The notes under the pieces are model-generated. The model did no database searches. It had not been told where the DNA came from and saw only the letters and a program-made list of their open reading frames with translations. Positions 30,986-41,617 of a stretch of DNA of 64,000 nt are shown piece by piece (within the stretch, counting starts at the first letter, position 1; the number at the start of each line of letters is the position of its first letter). The stretch comes from Ricinus communis (Eukaryota; Streptophyta; Magnoliopsida; Malpighiales; Euphorbiaceae), in the NCBI RefSeq assembly GCF_019578655.1, contig NC_063264.1:13371213-13435212 (forward strand), read 5' to 3'. The position numbers were made by a program, and so were the translations under genes.

Positions 30986-30993
30986 TATATAAG
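30986..30993 (+). promoter_or_regulatory. Putative internal promoter (TATA) before the 3' ORF of F
   Basis: TATATAAG follows GGCCGTGCTGACCCTCATGAC, copying the LTR layout of array then TATA. Sequence downstream (to about 31100) looks like an untranslated leader with a possible 5' splice site CAAGTAAGTT at 31090-31099. Confidence 0.45.
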
Positions 30994-31447
30994 CAAGCCA
31001 TTTTAAACATTTTCCAACTTTTCCCCGTCTAAAGTCTAAGGTGCTTTTTCTCATTCTTCTCGATTTTTCTTACCTAGCACAACAATTTCAAGTAAGTTTC
31101 TTCGCCTTTTGGTTTTATTTGGTTTTGATTTTTCTTTTATGTATTATCATTTTTTTATTTAGAACATTTTGATATGCTCTAGTAATTGTCAACATTTACT
31201 GCTCTGGTTGGTCTATCGTTTTGTTTTATTTTATTTTTGTTACACTATTGAAGTTTGATTTGGATTAGATTTAGTTTAGATTAGTTGCTGTATTTGTGTG
31301 ATTTTGAATAATGAAATCCTAAGTGTGAGGTTTGGTAGTAGAAAGTTAATTTATGGCACTCTATTCTGAAAAATTAATAACATAAATTATCTTTATTTGG
31401 TGCGTAATAATATGGGTTGGAATGCCATTGTGAATTGGTTTTCTGTA

Positions 31448-32017
31448 GGAAATTGATGCTTTAGTCTTAGATTTAAGTCTAAAGTTTTCTATAGTTAAAT
31501 TATAACCATTATGCTGCTAAATTTTTGGTATAATTTATGTTAACTTGGTTTCTTGTTTGAATACTAATGATTGACTATATTAAGCAATATGAAGTACTGA
31601 GATCAATCTCGTCAAAAGCAGCAGCAATGCGTCGCTACCAGCAAGCGCTCGCATGGCGAAGGAACCTCCTCTTCCACTTCACCTTCACTAGCACCAGCAC
31701 CAGCACCCCCACCACAACAGCAACTAGTCCGAGCAAGAAGAACACCAGCTGAAAATCCACTGGCACCTGGTCGACATCCCTTATGGACATTTTAGAATGT
31801 TGTTAATGAGAGCCGCTTTCAAGTCATGAGATGGAAGCAAGTAATGGTTGGACGTTGCATCGACTTTATATCCTTAAAGATAGTGGGATTAGCTTTGGAT
31901 GTTCATGCACTATTCGACACACTGTCTTACACACGATTCTTCAACATCATTAAGCCCACCTACCGCGAGCTTACCATTGAATTCCTCACCACCTTCTTGC
32001 AGCAATATATAACAAAA
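31448..32017 (+). repeat. 570-bp tandem duplication, copy 1
   Basis: Begins AAATTGATGCTTTAG and is followed directly by copy 2 with an offset of 570 bp. I count about 30 differences plus one 3-base insertion. It includes leader sequence and the start of the 3' ORF. Confidence 0.85.
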
Positions 32018-33570
32018 GGAAATTGATGCTTTAGTCTTAGCTTTAAGACTAAAGTTTTCTATAGTTAAATTATAACCATTATGCTGCTAAATTTTTGGTA
32101 TAATTTATGTTAACTTGGTTTCTTGTTTGAATACTAATGATTGACTATATTAAGCAATATGAAGGACTGAGATCAATCTCGTCAAAAGCAGCAGCAATGC
32201 GTCGTTACCAGCAAGCGCTCGCATGGCGAAGGAACCTCCTCTTCCACTTCACCTTCACTAGCACCAGCACCAGCACCCCCACCACAACAGCAACTAGTCC
32301 GAACATGAAGAACACCAGCTGAAAATCCACCCGCAGCTGGTCGACTTCCTTTATGGACATTTCAGAATGCTGTTAACGAGAGCAGCTTTCAAGTCATGAG
32401 ATGGAAGCAAGTAATGGTTGGACGTTGCATCGACTTTGTATCCTTGAAGATAGTGGGATTAGCTCAGGATGTTCGTGCACTATTCGACATACTGTCTTAC
32501 ACATGATTTTTCAACATCATTAAGCCCACCTACTGCGAGCTCACCATTGAATTCCTCAGCACCTTCTTCCTGCAGCAATAGATAACAAACTAGCATCAAC
32601 CTGATGCAGTTTGCTTCAGACTTGGAGGAAAGGAGTTCTCAATTTCAATTCCATAATTCAGCATGCATTTGGGTTTATGGACTAAGTAGGAGACCTCAGG
32701 CGAGGAGTATCAGGGATGAATCTACATCAACCTAATCTTGTATGACACCAGGTGGGATTCATTAGTACTCAAGCTAGAATAATACTACCTTAGCAGGTCT
32801 AAAGCGTCTAGCCTTCCAGATCATCTCTACTATCTCCATACACTATTAGCTTACACGATTACAGGCCAAGGAGATAGTTTTGGAGCGATCACATAGACCG
32901 ATGTATTCATTCTCTAGGCTAGGCAACATTGTAAGAAGCTTAACATAGGATATCTATTGGCTCGTCAAGCCCGTTCCTTCATAATCGATGTGTAGAAGAA
33001 GATGCACTGATGTTTTGGCCCGTATATGACTAGCTTGGCCAAGAGACTGGACGTACTAGACGACTATCTATCTAAGCTTTCTCAAAATGGTGACATGACA
33101 CCATTAGGGATCAGACAGATTATCAACATGTAGATGATCATGGTCACTCGTCACCCAGATGGCATTGAGTACAGGCTCATCAGTGCAATAGTCAGGGAGG
33201 CTAGAGAGATAGCAGCTCGAAGAGCCCAAGACCCTACGGCTGAGATTCCAGATGTTAGGACTCCTACCCAGCAAGAATGTTTATGCATACATCTGGAGCT
33301 TCCTCTTTTTATTCTACAGGGACATCGAGTGCTCAGATTATTGCTTTGGCTGACCGGCTAGATCGAGTTTCTGATGTACAATAACAACACTATGCCAAGT
33401 TTGTGCAACACGGAAAGGAGTTTGGGAAATTTCAAGATGAGATTAGGGCACAGTTTCAAGGGTTAAACGATATGCTCCAGTAGCTTATGCATGGGCTGGA
33501 TAGGCAGGCCATCCAGACGGACCTAATGGCGGAGCAGAACAAAAGATGGTAGAGACCGAAGCATAAAATC
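31640..33570 (+). pseudogene. 3' ORF of element F, ATHILA ORF-1-like
   Basis: Pieces read PLWTFQNAVNESSFQVMRWK and DTLSYTRFFNIIKPTYRELT, then, after the duplication, LAYTITGQGDSFGAIT, ARQHCKKLNIGYLLARQARS, FGPYMTSLAKRLDVLDDYLS, NGDMTPLGIRQIINM and HPDGIEYRLISAIVREAREI. This resembles the ATHILA ORF-1 family, whose function is not established. The end (about 33350-33540) has heptad-like HGKEFGKFQDEIRAQFQGL, a possible coiled coil. Stops are mostly TAG where glutamine or tryptophan fits. The duplication at its start would duplicate the N-terminus. Confidence 0.6.
32018..32587 (+). repeat. 570-bp tandem duplication, copy 2
   Basis: Matches copy 1 at about 95 percent by eye. Several differences are C/T or G/A at CG or CAG sites, for example TTTAG in copy 1 against TTCAG here, and CGATT in copy 1 against TGATT here. 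Confidence 0.85.
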
Positions 33571-33912
33571 AGCGATTCATCGATGATATGGAGTTTGATC
33601 TAGCAGGTTGCTTCACGGATCCTGTGCCACCACCGCCGATAGTGAGGATGTGCCTTCGGCAGACTACCAACAGTGACAAGAATTTATGCTCTATTTCTTT
33701 TCCTTTTCCTTATTTTCTTTCTTTCTTTAATTTAATTTTTATTTTATTTTCAGTTCTTTTCGCATTATTATTTTATTTTATTTTCTTTCATTTTACTTTC
33801 ATTTATGTTATTTCAGTAGAACACTTTGCTTTGCCTTCATGCTACGTACATTTAATATGATTTTCACTCTTCTAATGTGCTAGATATGTAATATACTCGC
33901 TTTTATTTTTCT
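33571..33912 (+). other. T-rich sequence after the 3' ORF
   Basis: Long pyrimidine runs (TTTTCTTTCTTTC type) from about 33690 to 33810. No coding signal. Confidence 0.45.
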
Positions 33913-33952
33913 AACACTGTGGGTAGTGTTATACTCAAGTGTGGGGTGGGTA
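33913..33952 (+). other. Hairpin plus internal PPT-like motif of element F
   Basis: AACACT-GTGGGT-AGTGTT is a perfect 6-bp inverted repeat (33913-33930), followed by CAAGTGTGGGGTGGGTA (33936-33952). It is the same module as 4540-4577 of B. Confidence 0.6.
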
Positions 33953-35393
33953 TCTATGGTTTTATCTCTTGATTGTTTAGGCAATGATAACAGACTATTC
34001 TTAGGATGTTAGGACCTAGTTTCTTCATGACATTTAAGCTTAGTTTATTCTTTTGTAATTAATGACTTAATTCACACACTAGTAATTGATTGTCCCTCTC
34101 GACTTTTGTTCTTAGAAAGCAATTTCACTGTATTCAATATGTCAATTTGGCTGAGTTAAATCGGTGTCGCATGAGTTCCTTGCAAATTCACAACCTTCAT
34201 CTTTGAACTTTGATTATGCCAATCTCTTATACAATTTATGTGACAATTGATAAGTCTGAGAACCAATTGCAAATTTTAGCCATTTCAAACATGAGTTTTT
34301 GAACCAAAATTTGAGCATCTATTACAAATTATGCTCATAATTTTTCTTGTTTGAGTGTGCGTTGTACTTATTATTATTTCTAGAACTTGCTCTGTAATAC
34401 TTGTTAAGGTTACATGAACTTTTGAATACCATTAGATGATTTGGGCAACTTAGGAATTCACCACATTCGGCGACAAGCCTACCCTTTGTTTCCGTTAGTC
34501 AGCCAGTTTTGAGCCTTGACCTTTTCTTCATGATTTGCACCTATACACTACACATACACCATTCTATACATTTTTCTTTTCTTTCACCTTGTATACTGAA
34601 TAATTGTATGTTATGCTTCTTTTTTTATGGAATCATAGTGCCTAATTTTGTTATAAATTCACTTAGTCTTTTCAATCATTTTTTGATGCTCCCTTCAATC
34701 CAAATTGGATAACTATTCTCGTTGTTTATGTCACTAATCATGCAACCCCTATATAAGCTGTTGTGGCATATATATATGCTAACAAAGGAAAAAGAAAATA
34801 GAAAAAAAAAATTTCTAACTTATTTCTTAGTTCTTAGCTCTTTTGGATCTAATTCTTATGAGCATCCTTTACTTCAAATAAGGCTTAATGAGTATTTTTG
34901 TTGTTTTGGCATTCAGCTCCTGAAGCATTCATTCTAAATAATTGCATGATTTTTCAGTATACTTTACACTTCTATCCAAATATTCTTACCTTTACCTTAG
35001 CCACATTTCAACCCTTATAAAGACCTTTTGATTATGGTATTCATTTATTCGCAGTCGCGAAGATGAGATTGATGAGCAAGCTTATAGTAAACATGTTTTG
35101 TGCAACTGCATTGAGGGAATTTTCTTGTTTACCTATAAACACTATGAGTGATTTGAGAGATTCCTATGAGGCACTGGTTCTTGGTCTTTAATGCTGGGTT
35201 GTTATAAAAGTTGTATTTCGAGATGGTATTACTATAGTTCTTCTTTGAAGGTGTATGATTAGTTTAGCTACTCGAGTTTCATTCTTTATATATTTAATAA
35301 GGTTAAGTTGTGAAATTTAGCATGGATTTTGAGGGGTGATTGTTGATTGTATATGTATTAAGTTATTGATTGCTTGAAGACAAGCAAAAGCTT
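33953..35393 (+). other. 3' untranslated region of element F
   Basis: About 1.44 kb of noncoding sequence ending at the PPT, colinear in patches with B 3114-4539. No conserved frame. Confidence 0.55.
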
Positions 35394-35408
35394 AAGTGTA
35401 GGGTGATT
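35394..35408 (+). other. Polypurine tract of element F
   Basis: AAGTGTAGGGTGATT directly precedes the LTR; compare AAGTGTGGGGTAATT in B. Confidence 0.82.
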
Positions 35409-36864
35409 TAATGTGCATCATTTTACAAATGTTTATATGCCCAATTACTTCCACTTTTTAGCATAGTTGTATTATTTTATGTCAGAATCACATGTGTTTT
35501 GGTTCCTTTCATGTTTCAGGTGATTATCGATGGATATTATCAATAGTCGAGGGAAATACATGCAAATACAGACCAGAATCCATCAAAATTAAGCAAGGGC
35601 TACCATTTCAAGGTTGAGCACGGCCTAGACTCTAGCTGTGCGGAACCATCAACACTTAACCCTCAAGAGTGCTATTTTGCATCGGTTTCTGAGGCCACCA
35701 CGGCCTTCATCATGGCCTGTGGTGGCTCAGCACCGACAAGGGCACGACCAAGAAGAAGCCCTATATTGTGGGACTCGGAGGTCCAGCATGGCCTGGACTA
35801 TGCCGTGCTGATCAGCACGAGCTTGACCACGGCCGTGCTGAGACATTTATATAGGCAAATGCGATTTATTATGCTAGGGTTCGATTTTTTGACTCTAGAT
35901 CTCACATACACGTTCGAGCCACCCTTTTTTAGACTTCAATATTCGACTTTGGGAAACCATATTTCGCATATTGAAGGACGGATTTTAATGGTTCAAGCAT
36001 CACATGGAAAATCAAGAGTGGGTTCTGAGGCAAATCAAGAGCCAACTTGGGAGATCAACCGTAGTGTAGATTCAGATTTTGAGTTGTTCGTCCAATTCGA
36101 GGGAAAAGGGTGTATCTATTTAATTTTCTTTATTCTTTCATTGTAATTGAATTCCTAGTTGTTTTAGACATGAACATGTGTAGCTAGATCGATTAAACCT
36201 ATTAGGATTTCCTTACTATGTTGGCTTAGTACTATTGGATTGTTTGAGTTCTTTTTTATATTTTTTTTCTTTCAATATTAATAAGATATCGAATTATTCA
36301 TGAGATATTGTAAATTGTGTTCCTTATATTGCTTTCTATAATTGAGAAATTCATTAAGTAATTGGAATTTTGAATAGCAAGAACTGGTTAATAATTACTT
36401 AGAGATAAGGGTCATTGACTGGCTGGATTAAGAATTAACAAAGCTTAATAGAGGCGGATTAAAGCTTAATGCTAACTTAATAATCAATCATTAGGAAGAT
36501 ATTCCAACTTTAGGTTCTTAGGTTTAGGAATTCGGGCATCTCGAGAGGGAGACCGAATTTAGTTAAGAATTCATCTACAGGTAGCGTAATTGGATTCATC
36601 AATCTGTTATCTTTTGTTTGATTGCCAACTAGTTTAGGTTCCTTTTGGGTCTGCTTTCTTGTCTTAATTGTTTCATTTATTCATTCATTCTTGCATCTCA
36701 TTTAGAACTAAGTTTCCAGTTATTAGTAAATTTAGAATTCATCTATCATATATTTTAGGTTAGATAACAAAGAACGAAGTAGTAACTCTAGGTTTTCACT
36801 TTCCCGAGAATATGACCTTGATAGGTTCAATGCCTTAGATTGTAGCTACATAAATAGCCTATCA
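35409..36864 (+). repeat. 3' LTR of element F
   Basis: TAATGTGCATCATTTTAC to TAGCCTATCA, 1456 bp. The first dinucleotide is TA where the family (K) has TG. GC-rich array at 35616-35841, TATA at about 35847-35855. Similar to the 5' copy over the shared part. Confidence 0.85.
35616..35841. repeat. GC-rich inverted motif array, 3' LTR of F
   Basis: GAGCACGGCCTAG, GGCCACCACGGCC, CCGTGCTGATCAGCACG (itself a palindrome) and GGCCGTGCTGAG, ending 6 bases before the TATA-like TTATATAGG. Confidence 0.65.
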
Positions 36865-37219
36865 ATTTACTATCACCACTATCATTCCACCATTTCAACT
36901 TGTAAGGCCTTGGGTGTTTCATAGTAGGTAATTTTAATTTCTCCACAAGCAAAGTACTAGCAATATTAGTACAACTTCCACTACTAATAATCATGTTATA
37001 CAACTTATTAGCAGTTAAATAATGAGTAGGAAACAAATTCTCACGCTGCTCTCCATATTTATCATGTTTACATTCCAAATTAAGTGTGCATTGTATAACT
37101 AATACATCCCTTTTAGCATACTCAACATCACTAACATCCTCTAAAGTTGGCATGTCATCATTCTCACCAACATTTTCATTTTCACTTTCAGATTCAACAA
37201 TTCCATCTCTAACAATCAT
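36865..37219 (-). pseudogene. Gag C-terminus and protease start of element G
   Basis: VEYAKRDVLVIQCTLNLECK, REN-LFPTHYLTANKLYNMI, SSGSCTNIASTLLVEKLKLP and HPRPYKLKWWNDSGDSK, the protease N-terminal half. SSGSCTN occupies the catalytic position. Truncated by the F insertion. Confidence 0.7.
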
Positions 37220-38278
37220 GGTCCTCTTATTAGGTCAATCACGTGCATAATGACCATGTCCAAGACACTTAAAACACTTCATGTTTCTCGATTGATTAGC
37301 TTGAATATCAATTTTATTTTTGCTACCTATTTCATTATAATTCTTATTCACATCCACTTTAGGCTTAGCAAATTTATCATCCTTTTTATTCCAATTCGAT
37401 TTCCAATTAGAAGAACTAGAACTCGAATTAAGTTTAGAATCAAATTTACTAGGACCTTTTCGTTTGAGTTGCCTTTCAATTTTCATGGCCACATTCACCG
37501 TGTCCTCAAGCTCTTCATAATGTTGCAACTCCACAAGATTAACAATATTCTTGTTTAGACCATTTAAGAATCTTACCTTGGTGGCCTCTCTATCCTTCTC
37601 CAAATTTGCTTTAATCATATCCATTTCCAATTCTTTGTGGTCCACCTCCACACTCATGGTTCCTTGCATTAGATTTGGCAATCATTGATGCATATATCTA
37701 CAGTAATGGTTAGGACTGAATCTCTTCCTCATGATGCATTTCATCTCCATCCATGACCCTATGGATCTTTCTCCATTTTTTCTCTTTTCCCTATAGAATT
37801 GATGCCACCAAACACTAGCGTAATCATCAAACTGAATGGCGATAAGTTTTACCTTTTTCTCCTTCGAATAGTTATGGCATTCGAAGATCATCTCCACCTT
37901 TTGCCCCCATTCCAAGTAGACATCAGGATCATTCTTTCCTTGAAAGGAAGGAATTTCCATTTTGATGCTACCTAGGTTGTGATCTACACCATCTTGCTTT
38001 GATCTCCTATTGTGTCTCCTAGGATGCTCATCTCCATCAAGAGTGGTTACTTGGTCATCCTCCAAGAGTGGTTACTTGCTCATAACCTCTTGTTCAAAGG
38101 CTAGTTGCCTTTCTCTTCTAGGCTCATTTTAAATCCTTGTAATAGTTTCACCTTGCCTTCTCACACTTTCAACAACATCATCCATCCGCCTATATATTTT
38201 TTCAAACTCCTTTTGCATTGCTTGCAAAGTTTGCTTAATGGATGCTCCAACGCTACTTGAAACTTGTTCTTTTGACAT
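37220..38278 (-). pseudogene. gag: Gag of element G
   Basis: Start at MSKEQVSSSVGASIKQTL, then EDDQVTTLDGDEHPRRHNRR, IPSFQGKNDPDVYLEWGQKV, FECHNYSKEKKVKLIAIQFD, YASVWWHQFYRE, MEMKCIMRKRFSPNHYCRYM and VNLVELQHYEELEDTVNVAM. The zinc knuckle KCFKCLGHGHYARD ends in a TGA where the last cysteine (TGC) should be, which also closes the frame. Only a few stops lie in about 350 codons. Confidence 0.75.
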
Positions 38279-38885
38279 TGTGCAAAACCTGAAAAATAAG
38301 TTGGGATAGCCTTACAAAAACACTCCCTCACATGTTTCTCTCAATTAAAATGTCACACCACTCATGTTTCACTCAAGCTTTAGCTTTTCTCGATGCTAGT
38401 TTCACCATTATTGCTTCTTGCCTCTCTTGCTTTTGCCTTAAGTTCTTAGATGCACTAATCACCTAAATAAACCAAATTAGATTACGACAATTCAATGGAG
38501 TGAAAGAAAAGTTGGTCTACATCAAGTTGTTAGGTAAGGCCAAATTTAAAGTAGCTAGACACAAGAAAACAATGAAAGAGAAAAATAGAATAGGGTTTTT
38601 ATGCCACGCAAACCTTCTTTTTGTTTGATCTTTTGATTTCTTTTTGATTCCTTTTATAATAATAACAAAAGTAAAAAGAAATTAAGAACAACACAAAGAG
38701 ATTAACAAGAAGGGACAATAAAAATTTGTTTAATGAATACAAATGTGTAAACCTTAAAAAAAAGAGTATTTAAAACGACAAAATTGAAATAAGAAGAGTT
38801 TGGCACAAATAAAGAAAATGAGAAGAAGATGAGAAACTTCAATAAACACAAAACAGAAAAATATGCAAACCTCAACTTGAAGCAA
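38279..38885 (-). other. Leader of element G
   Basis: Noncoding sequence between the primer site and gag. Similar to the leader of H at 47057-47662, including the A-rich tracts. Confidence 0.6.
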
Positions 38886-38897
38886 GCTTTTATACCA
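38886..38897 (-). other. Primer binding site of element G, degraded iMet
   Basis: Minus strand TGGTATAAAAGC against TGGTATCAGAGC: two changes. Confidence 0.7.
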
Positions 38898-38899
38898 AA

Positions 38900-39770
38900 T
38901 GATAGGAAATCATCATCTTAGCAACCATAAACCTCAATAATTATTTAGTTATGATACATATGGAATGCTTGAAAACACCCCCCAATCAAGATGATTCAAA
39001 AAGCCAAAGATCTCCTCAAGTGAAGTTAGGGAAAACTAGTTCCAATAATGAAACTAGCACTTGAATTCAACTCTGAACGCCACAAACCAAGTATACTATG
39101 ATAAGTTAAGAATTAAACACAAGATTCTGTTTAGAGAATGTCATAAACTAAAAATAGTTTGACAAGTTAAAAGTTCATGGAAGAATTTAAGCATAAACAC
39201 TCATAAAGAGCAAATAAAGATTATCATTCATCAATTGATTTTTACAAATGAATTTGGCTTTGATATTTATATCCAGAACAAGACAAAGAACCCTAATTGG
39301 ATGTCTTTTGAGCTTTCCCATGTTATCCCTTTTAATCCCTATTAAAATTCATTAAAAGTGGTTGTTTTTACATTGATGGCACACATTTTATAACTCCCAA
39401 ATGACAACTAGTCATGTGCATCCATTTTGTAGCTCCAAATTATAACTACTCATGTGCATCCATTATGTAACTCCGAATGACAACTAATCACACCCTAACT
39501 TAAAAATACCTAACAAAAATAAAAATAAAAAGGCTTTGAATGAATTGTATTGGACCTTTGAGTTCAGCCCAAACTTATTGCACTAAATTGATGATTTTGG
39601 TCTCTTTTTGCAATCATAAGCTTTGCAATGAGCCTTATTGTGTTTGAACACTTCAAATGTCTTTAAATAAGCCCAGCAAACCCTCTTGCATCCTTTTAAA
39701 CTTGGATCTTATCATTGGACCTCCTTGAAAGCTTAGAGGATCAATTGTAGTTCTTGTCTTTGTTGCATCA
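38900..39770 (-). repeat. 5' LTR of element G
   Basis: TGATAGGAAATCATC to CTTTGTTGCATCA, 871 bp, matched by H's LTR at 41618-42486. A TATA-like region (complement of TTGATATTTATATCC) lies near 39259-39273, with the repeated AACTCC...ATGTGCATCCATT units around 39400-39480. Confidence 0.82.
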
Positions 39771-39900
39771 ATTTCTTAACGAAAATAAGGAGAACTGCGC
39801 GTGGGCATACCTAATAACACTCTTGCCCAATTTACTTCATTATATGATTCCCAAACATCAAAACATGTGCATTCCCACTTGTATTAATCGAAAGCAACAT
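39771..39900. repeat. ~1-kb repeat, fragment left of solo LTR L
   Basis: GCGTGGGCATACCTAATAAC to GAAAGCAACAT, the portion that continues at 40611 after the inserted LTR. Confidence 0.65.
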
Positions 39901-40610
39901 TGATACGGATGGGCTAGTACAAGAAAAGCTTGAAGATGATCGGTTTGATGAGGAGCACGCAAGGAAAGCTAAGGATGCTAAAGATTGGTTAAGCTTCCCA
40001 CAACGTCCAATGAGTAGAGCCAAGAAGTTGCAACAAGCATTAAATGGCTATATACAAGATTAGGCTAGCAAGGAGAGTGCATTTAAAGGCCTAAGATTCA
40101 CAACTATTAAAGAGCATCAAGATTGGGCTTTATTCACTCTATTAGAGGTCCAAGCCCATGAAGAACCAATTAAGGCTGGAATATGCTTGTAGGCCTTGGT
40201 TTAGTTTTATTCTTAAACATTAAGTTTATTTAGGGCATAATAATGTTTTTCCTATTTGTTGTATTCTAGGATTTGTTTCATGTCTATTTAACTTGAACCG
40301 AGCCATATATTACATCAAGTTTTGATTATTAATGATATTTCATTATTCTAGTAACCTTTGCTTGAATTCTTATATTCTTGTTGAATGCATTTACCACTTA
40401 TCAATGATTTAATTTATCTTTATTATGTGCTAGGATTATGGTTTAAAGAACTTAGTTTTATTTAGTTTGTAATTGTATTGATCAACTTTATAATCTGATC
40501 TAGAGTGATCCTAGGATTTGATTCAATTTGTTAGTGGTGTTTCTAGGTTAGTGATATATGGGTTTACAACTATTAGAGTTCGTATATTCTATTACTAAAG
40601 GTTCTTAACA
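39901..40610 (+). repeat. Solo LTR L (TSD AACAT)
   Basis: TGATACGGATGGGC to GGTTCTTAACA, 710 bp, flanked by AACAT at 39896-39900 and 40611-40615. It interrupts the 1-kb repeat. Its first 290 bp are open on the plus strand and include RPMSRAKKLQQALNGYIQD, the LTR coding tail motif, ended by TAG. Confidence 0.8.
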
Positions 40611-41617
40611 AACATGATTTTTCCTTTATGCATGTGGATTTGCGTCTTATGTTGCTTGATCATCAAGTTATACCATAATGCCACCCCATAAGCTTGTCAA
40701 TTGCATTCCTATGATTCCTTAATGAAAACAAGGAGAAATTCACGTCAGCATACTTAATAACACTATAGCCCAATTTACTTCATTATATGCCTGTCAAACA
40801 TCAAAATGCTCTAATTCTGATTTAGATGAATCAAAAGTAACATGATTTCTCCCTTGCAGGTGTGGATTTACATCTCATCTGACTTGATCATCAAGCTAAG
40901 CCTTAGTGCTACCAGTTAAGCTTATTAATCGCGTTCCTATAATTCCTTATACCAATCCTTATATCATCAAGAGAGTACTCGTGCTTAGAGGAACAAAGGA
41001 TAATAGAGAGCCTAATGCTTCAAATCCTGAATCAAAATCATTGGGCGTGCCTCCATTCATGTTGTTTCCGCTTTCCTCCAAAAGACTCATTCATAATCAT
41101 GTGGAGGATGATATTAATACTCAATCAACTAATTTTCTTTCTTCGCATTTTTCCAGGCCTTAGTTTAATGCTTATAACTACAGCTTCCACGTGCTTTTAC
41201 TCAATATTTTCATGTTTATGGTGGCCAAATAAAACCAAACCATCACATTGGACAGAGATTAGGAAGAGATACACAAAAGAAACGAATAGAATGAGAACAT
41301 AAGTAGAATTATGAATCTGATAAGGAAAGAAATCGCATATTCTTTATTCTCTTCCATATGGCTAAGCGTAAGGATCAAATCGAATTAATTTAAACACGAG
41401 TAGACAAAGAATATAAAAGAGAGAAAAGAACACAAGGGAGAAACCATGTTGCTTTCTATTAATCAATGCAGGAATGCATGTGTACTGATGTTTGGGACAA
41501 AGATGGTGAAGCAATTTATGCTAGAGTGTTATTAGGTAGGCCCGTGCGAATTTTTCCTTGTTTTCGTTAAGCTGGCTCATAAAATTATGGACTACAATAG
41601 TTGTTGACCAATCAAAG
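40611..41617. repeat. ~1-kb repeat with orientation switch
   Basis: Runs in the TATA-reverse orientation to about 41430, then in the opposite orientation from GGGAGAAACCATGTTGC to the LTR of H. The 226-bp sub-repeat occurs here too: CGTCAGCATACTTAATAAC near 40742 repeats 39799 once the inserted LTR is discounted. Confidence 0.65.

Larger units (their letters stand above)
26578..36864 (+). mobile_element. Element F: Athila-like gag-pro element with a 3' ORF, no pol
   Basis: Order: 5' LTR missing its U3 side, tRNA-Asp primer site, gag, protease, post-pol hairpin, GC-rich promoter-like block with TATA, a long 3' ORF with a 570-bp duplication, hairpin and PPT-like motif, untranslated region, PPT, full 3' LTR. 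Reverse transcriptase, RNase H and integrase are absent at the same place as in B. The right end lies in the protease of element G; the left end is truncated, so no TSD can be checked. Confidence 0.82.
36865..39770 (-). mobile_element. Element G: 5' half of a chromovirus-type element
   Basis: Minus strand: 5' LTR 38900-39770, iMet-type primer site, leader, gag, start of protease. It stops exactly where element F's LTR begins, and no matching other half is found left of F. It is the same family as H (LTR and gag). Confidence 0.78.

Noticed and set aside
31640..33570. Envelope-like gene in element F
   Set aside because: No signal peptide or membrane segment is visible; the text resembles ATHILA ORF-1 rather than an envelope protein.
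39901..40200. Possible host gene exon (open text with many charged residues)
   Set aside because: It lies at the start of a solo LTR with a clean TSD and carries the LTR coding-tail motif.
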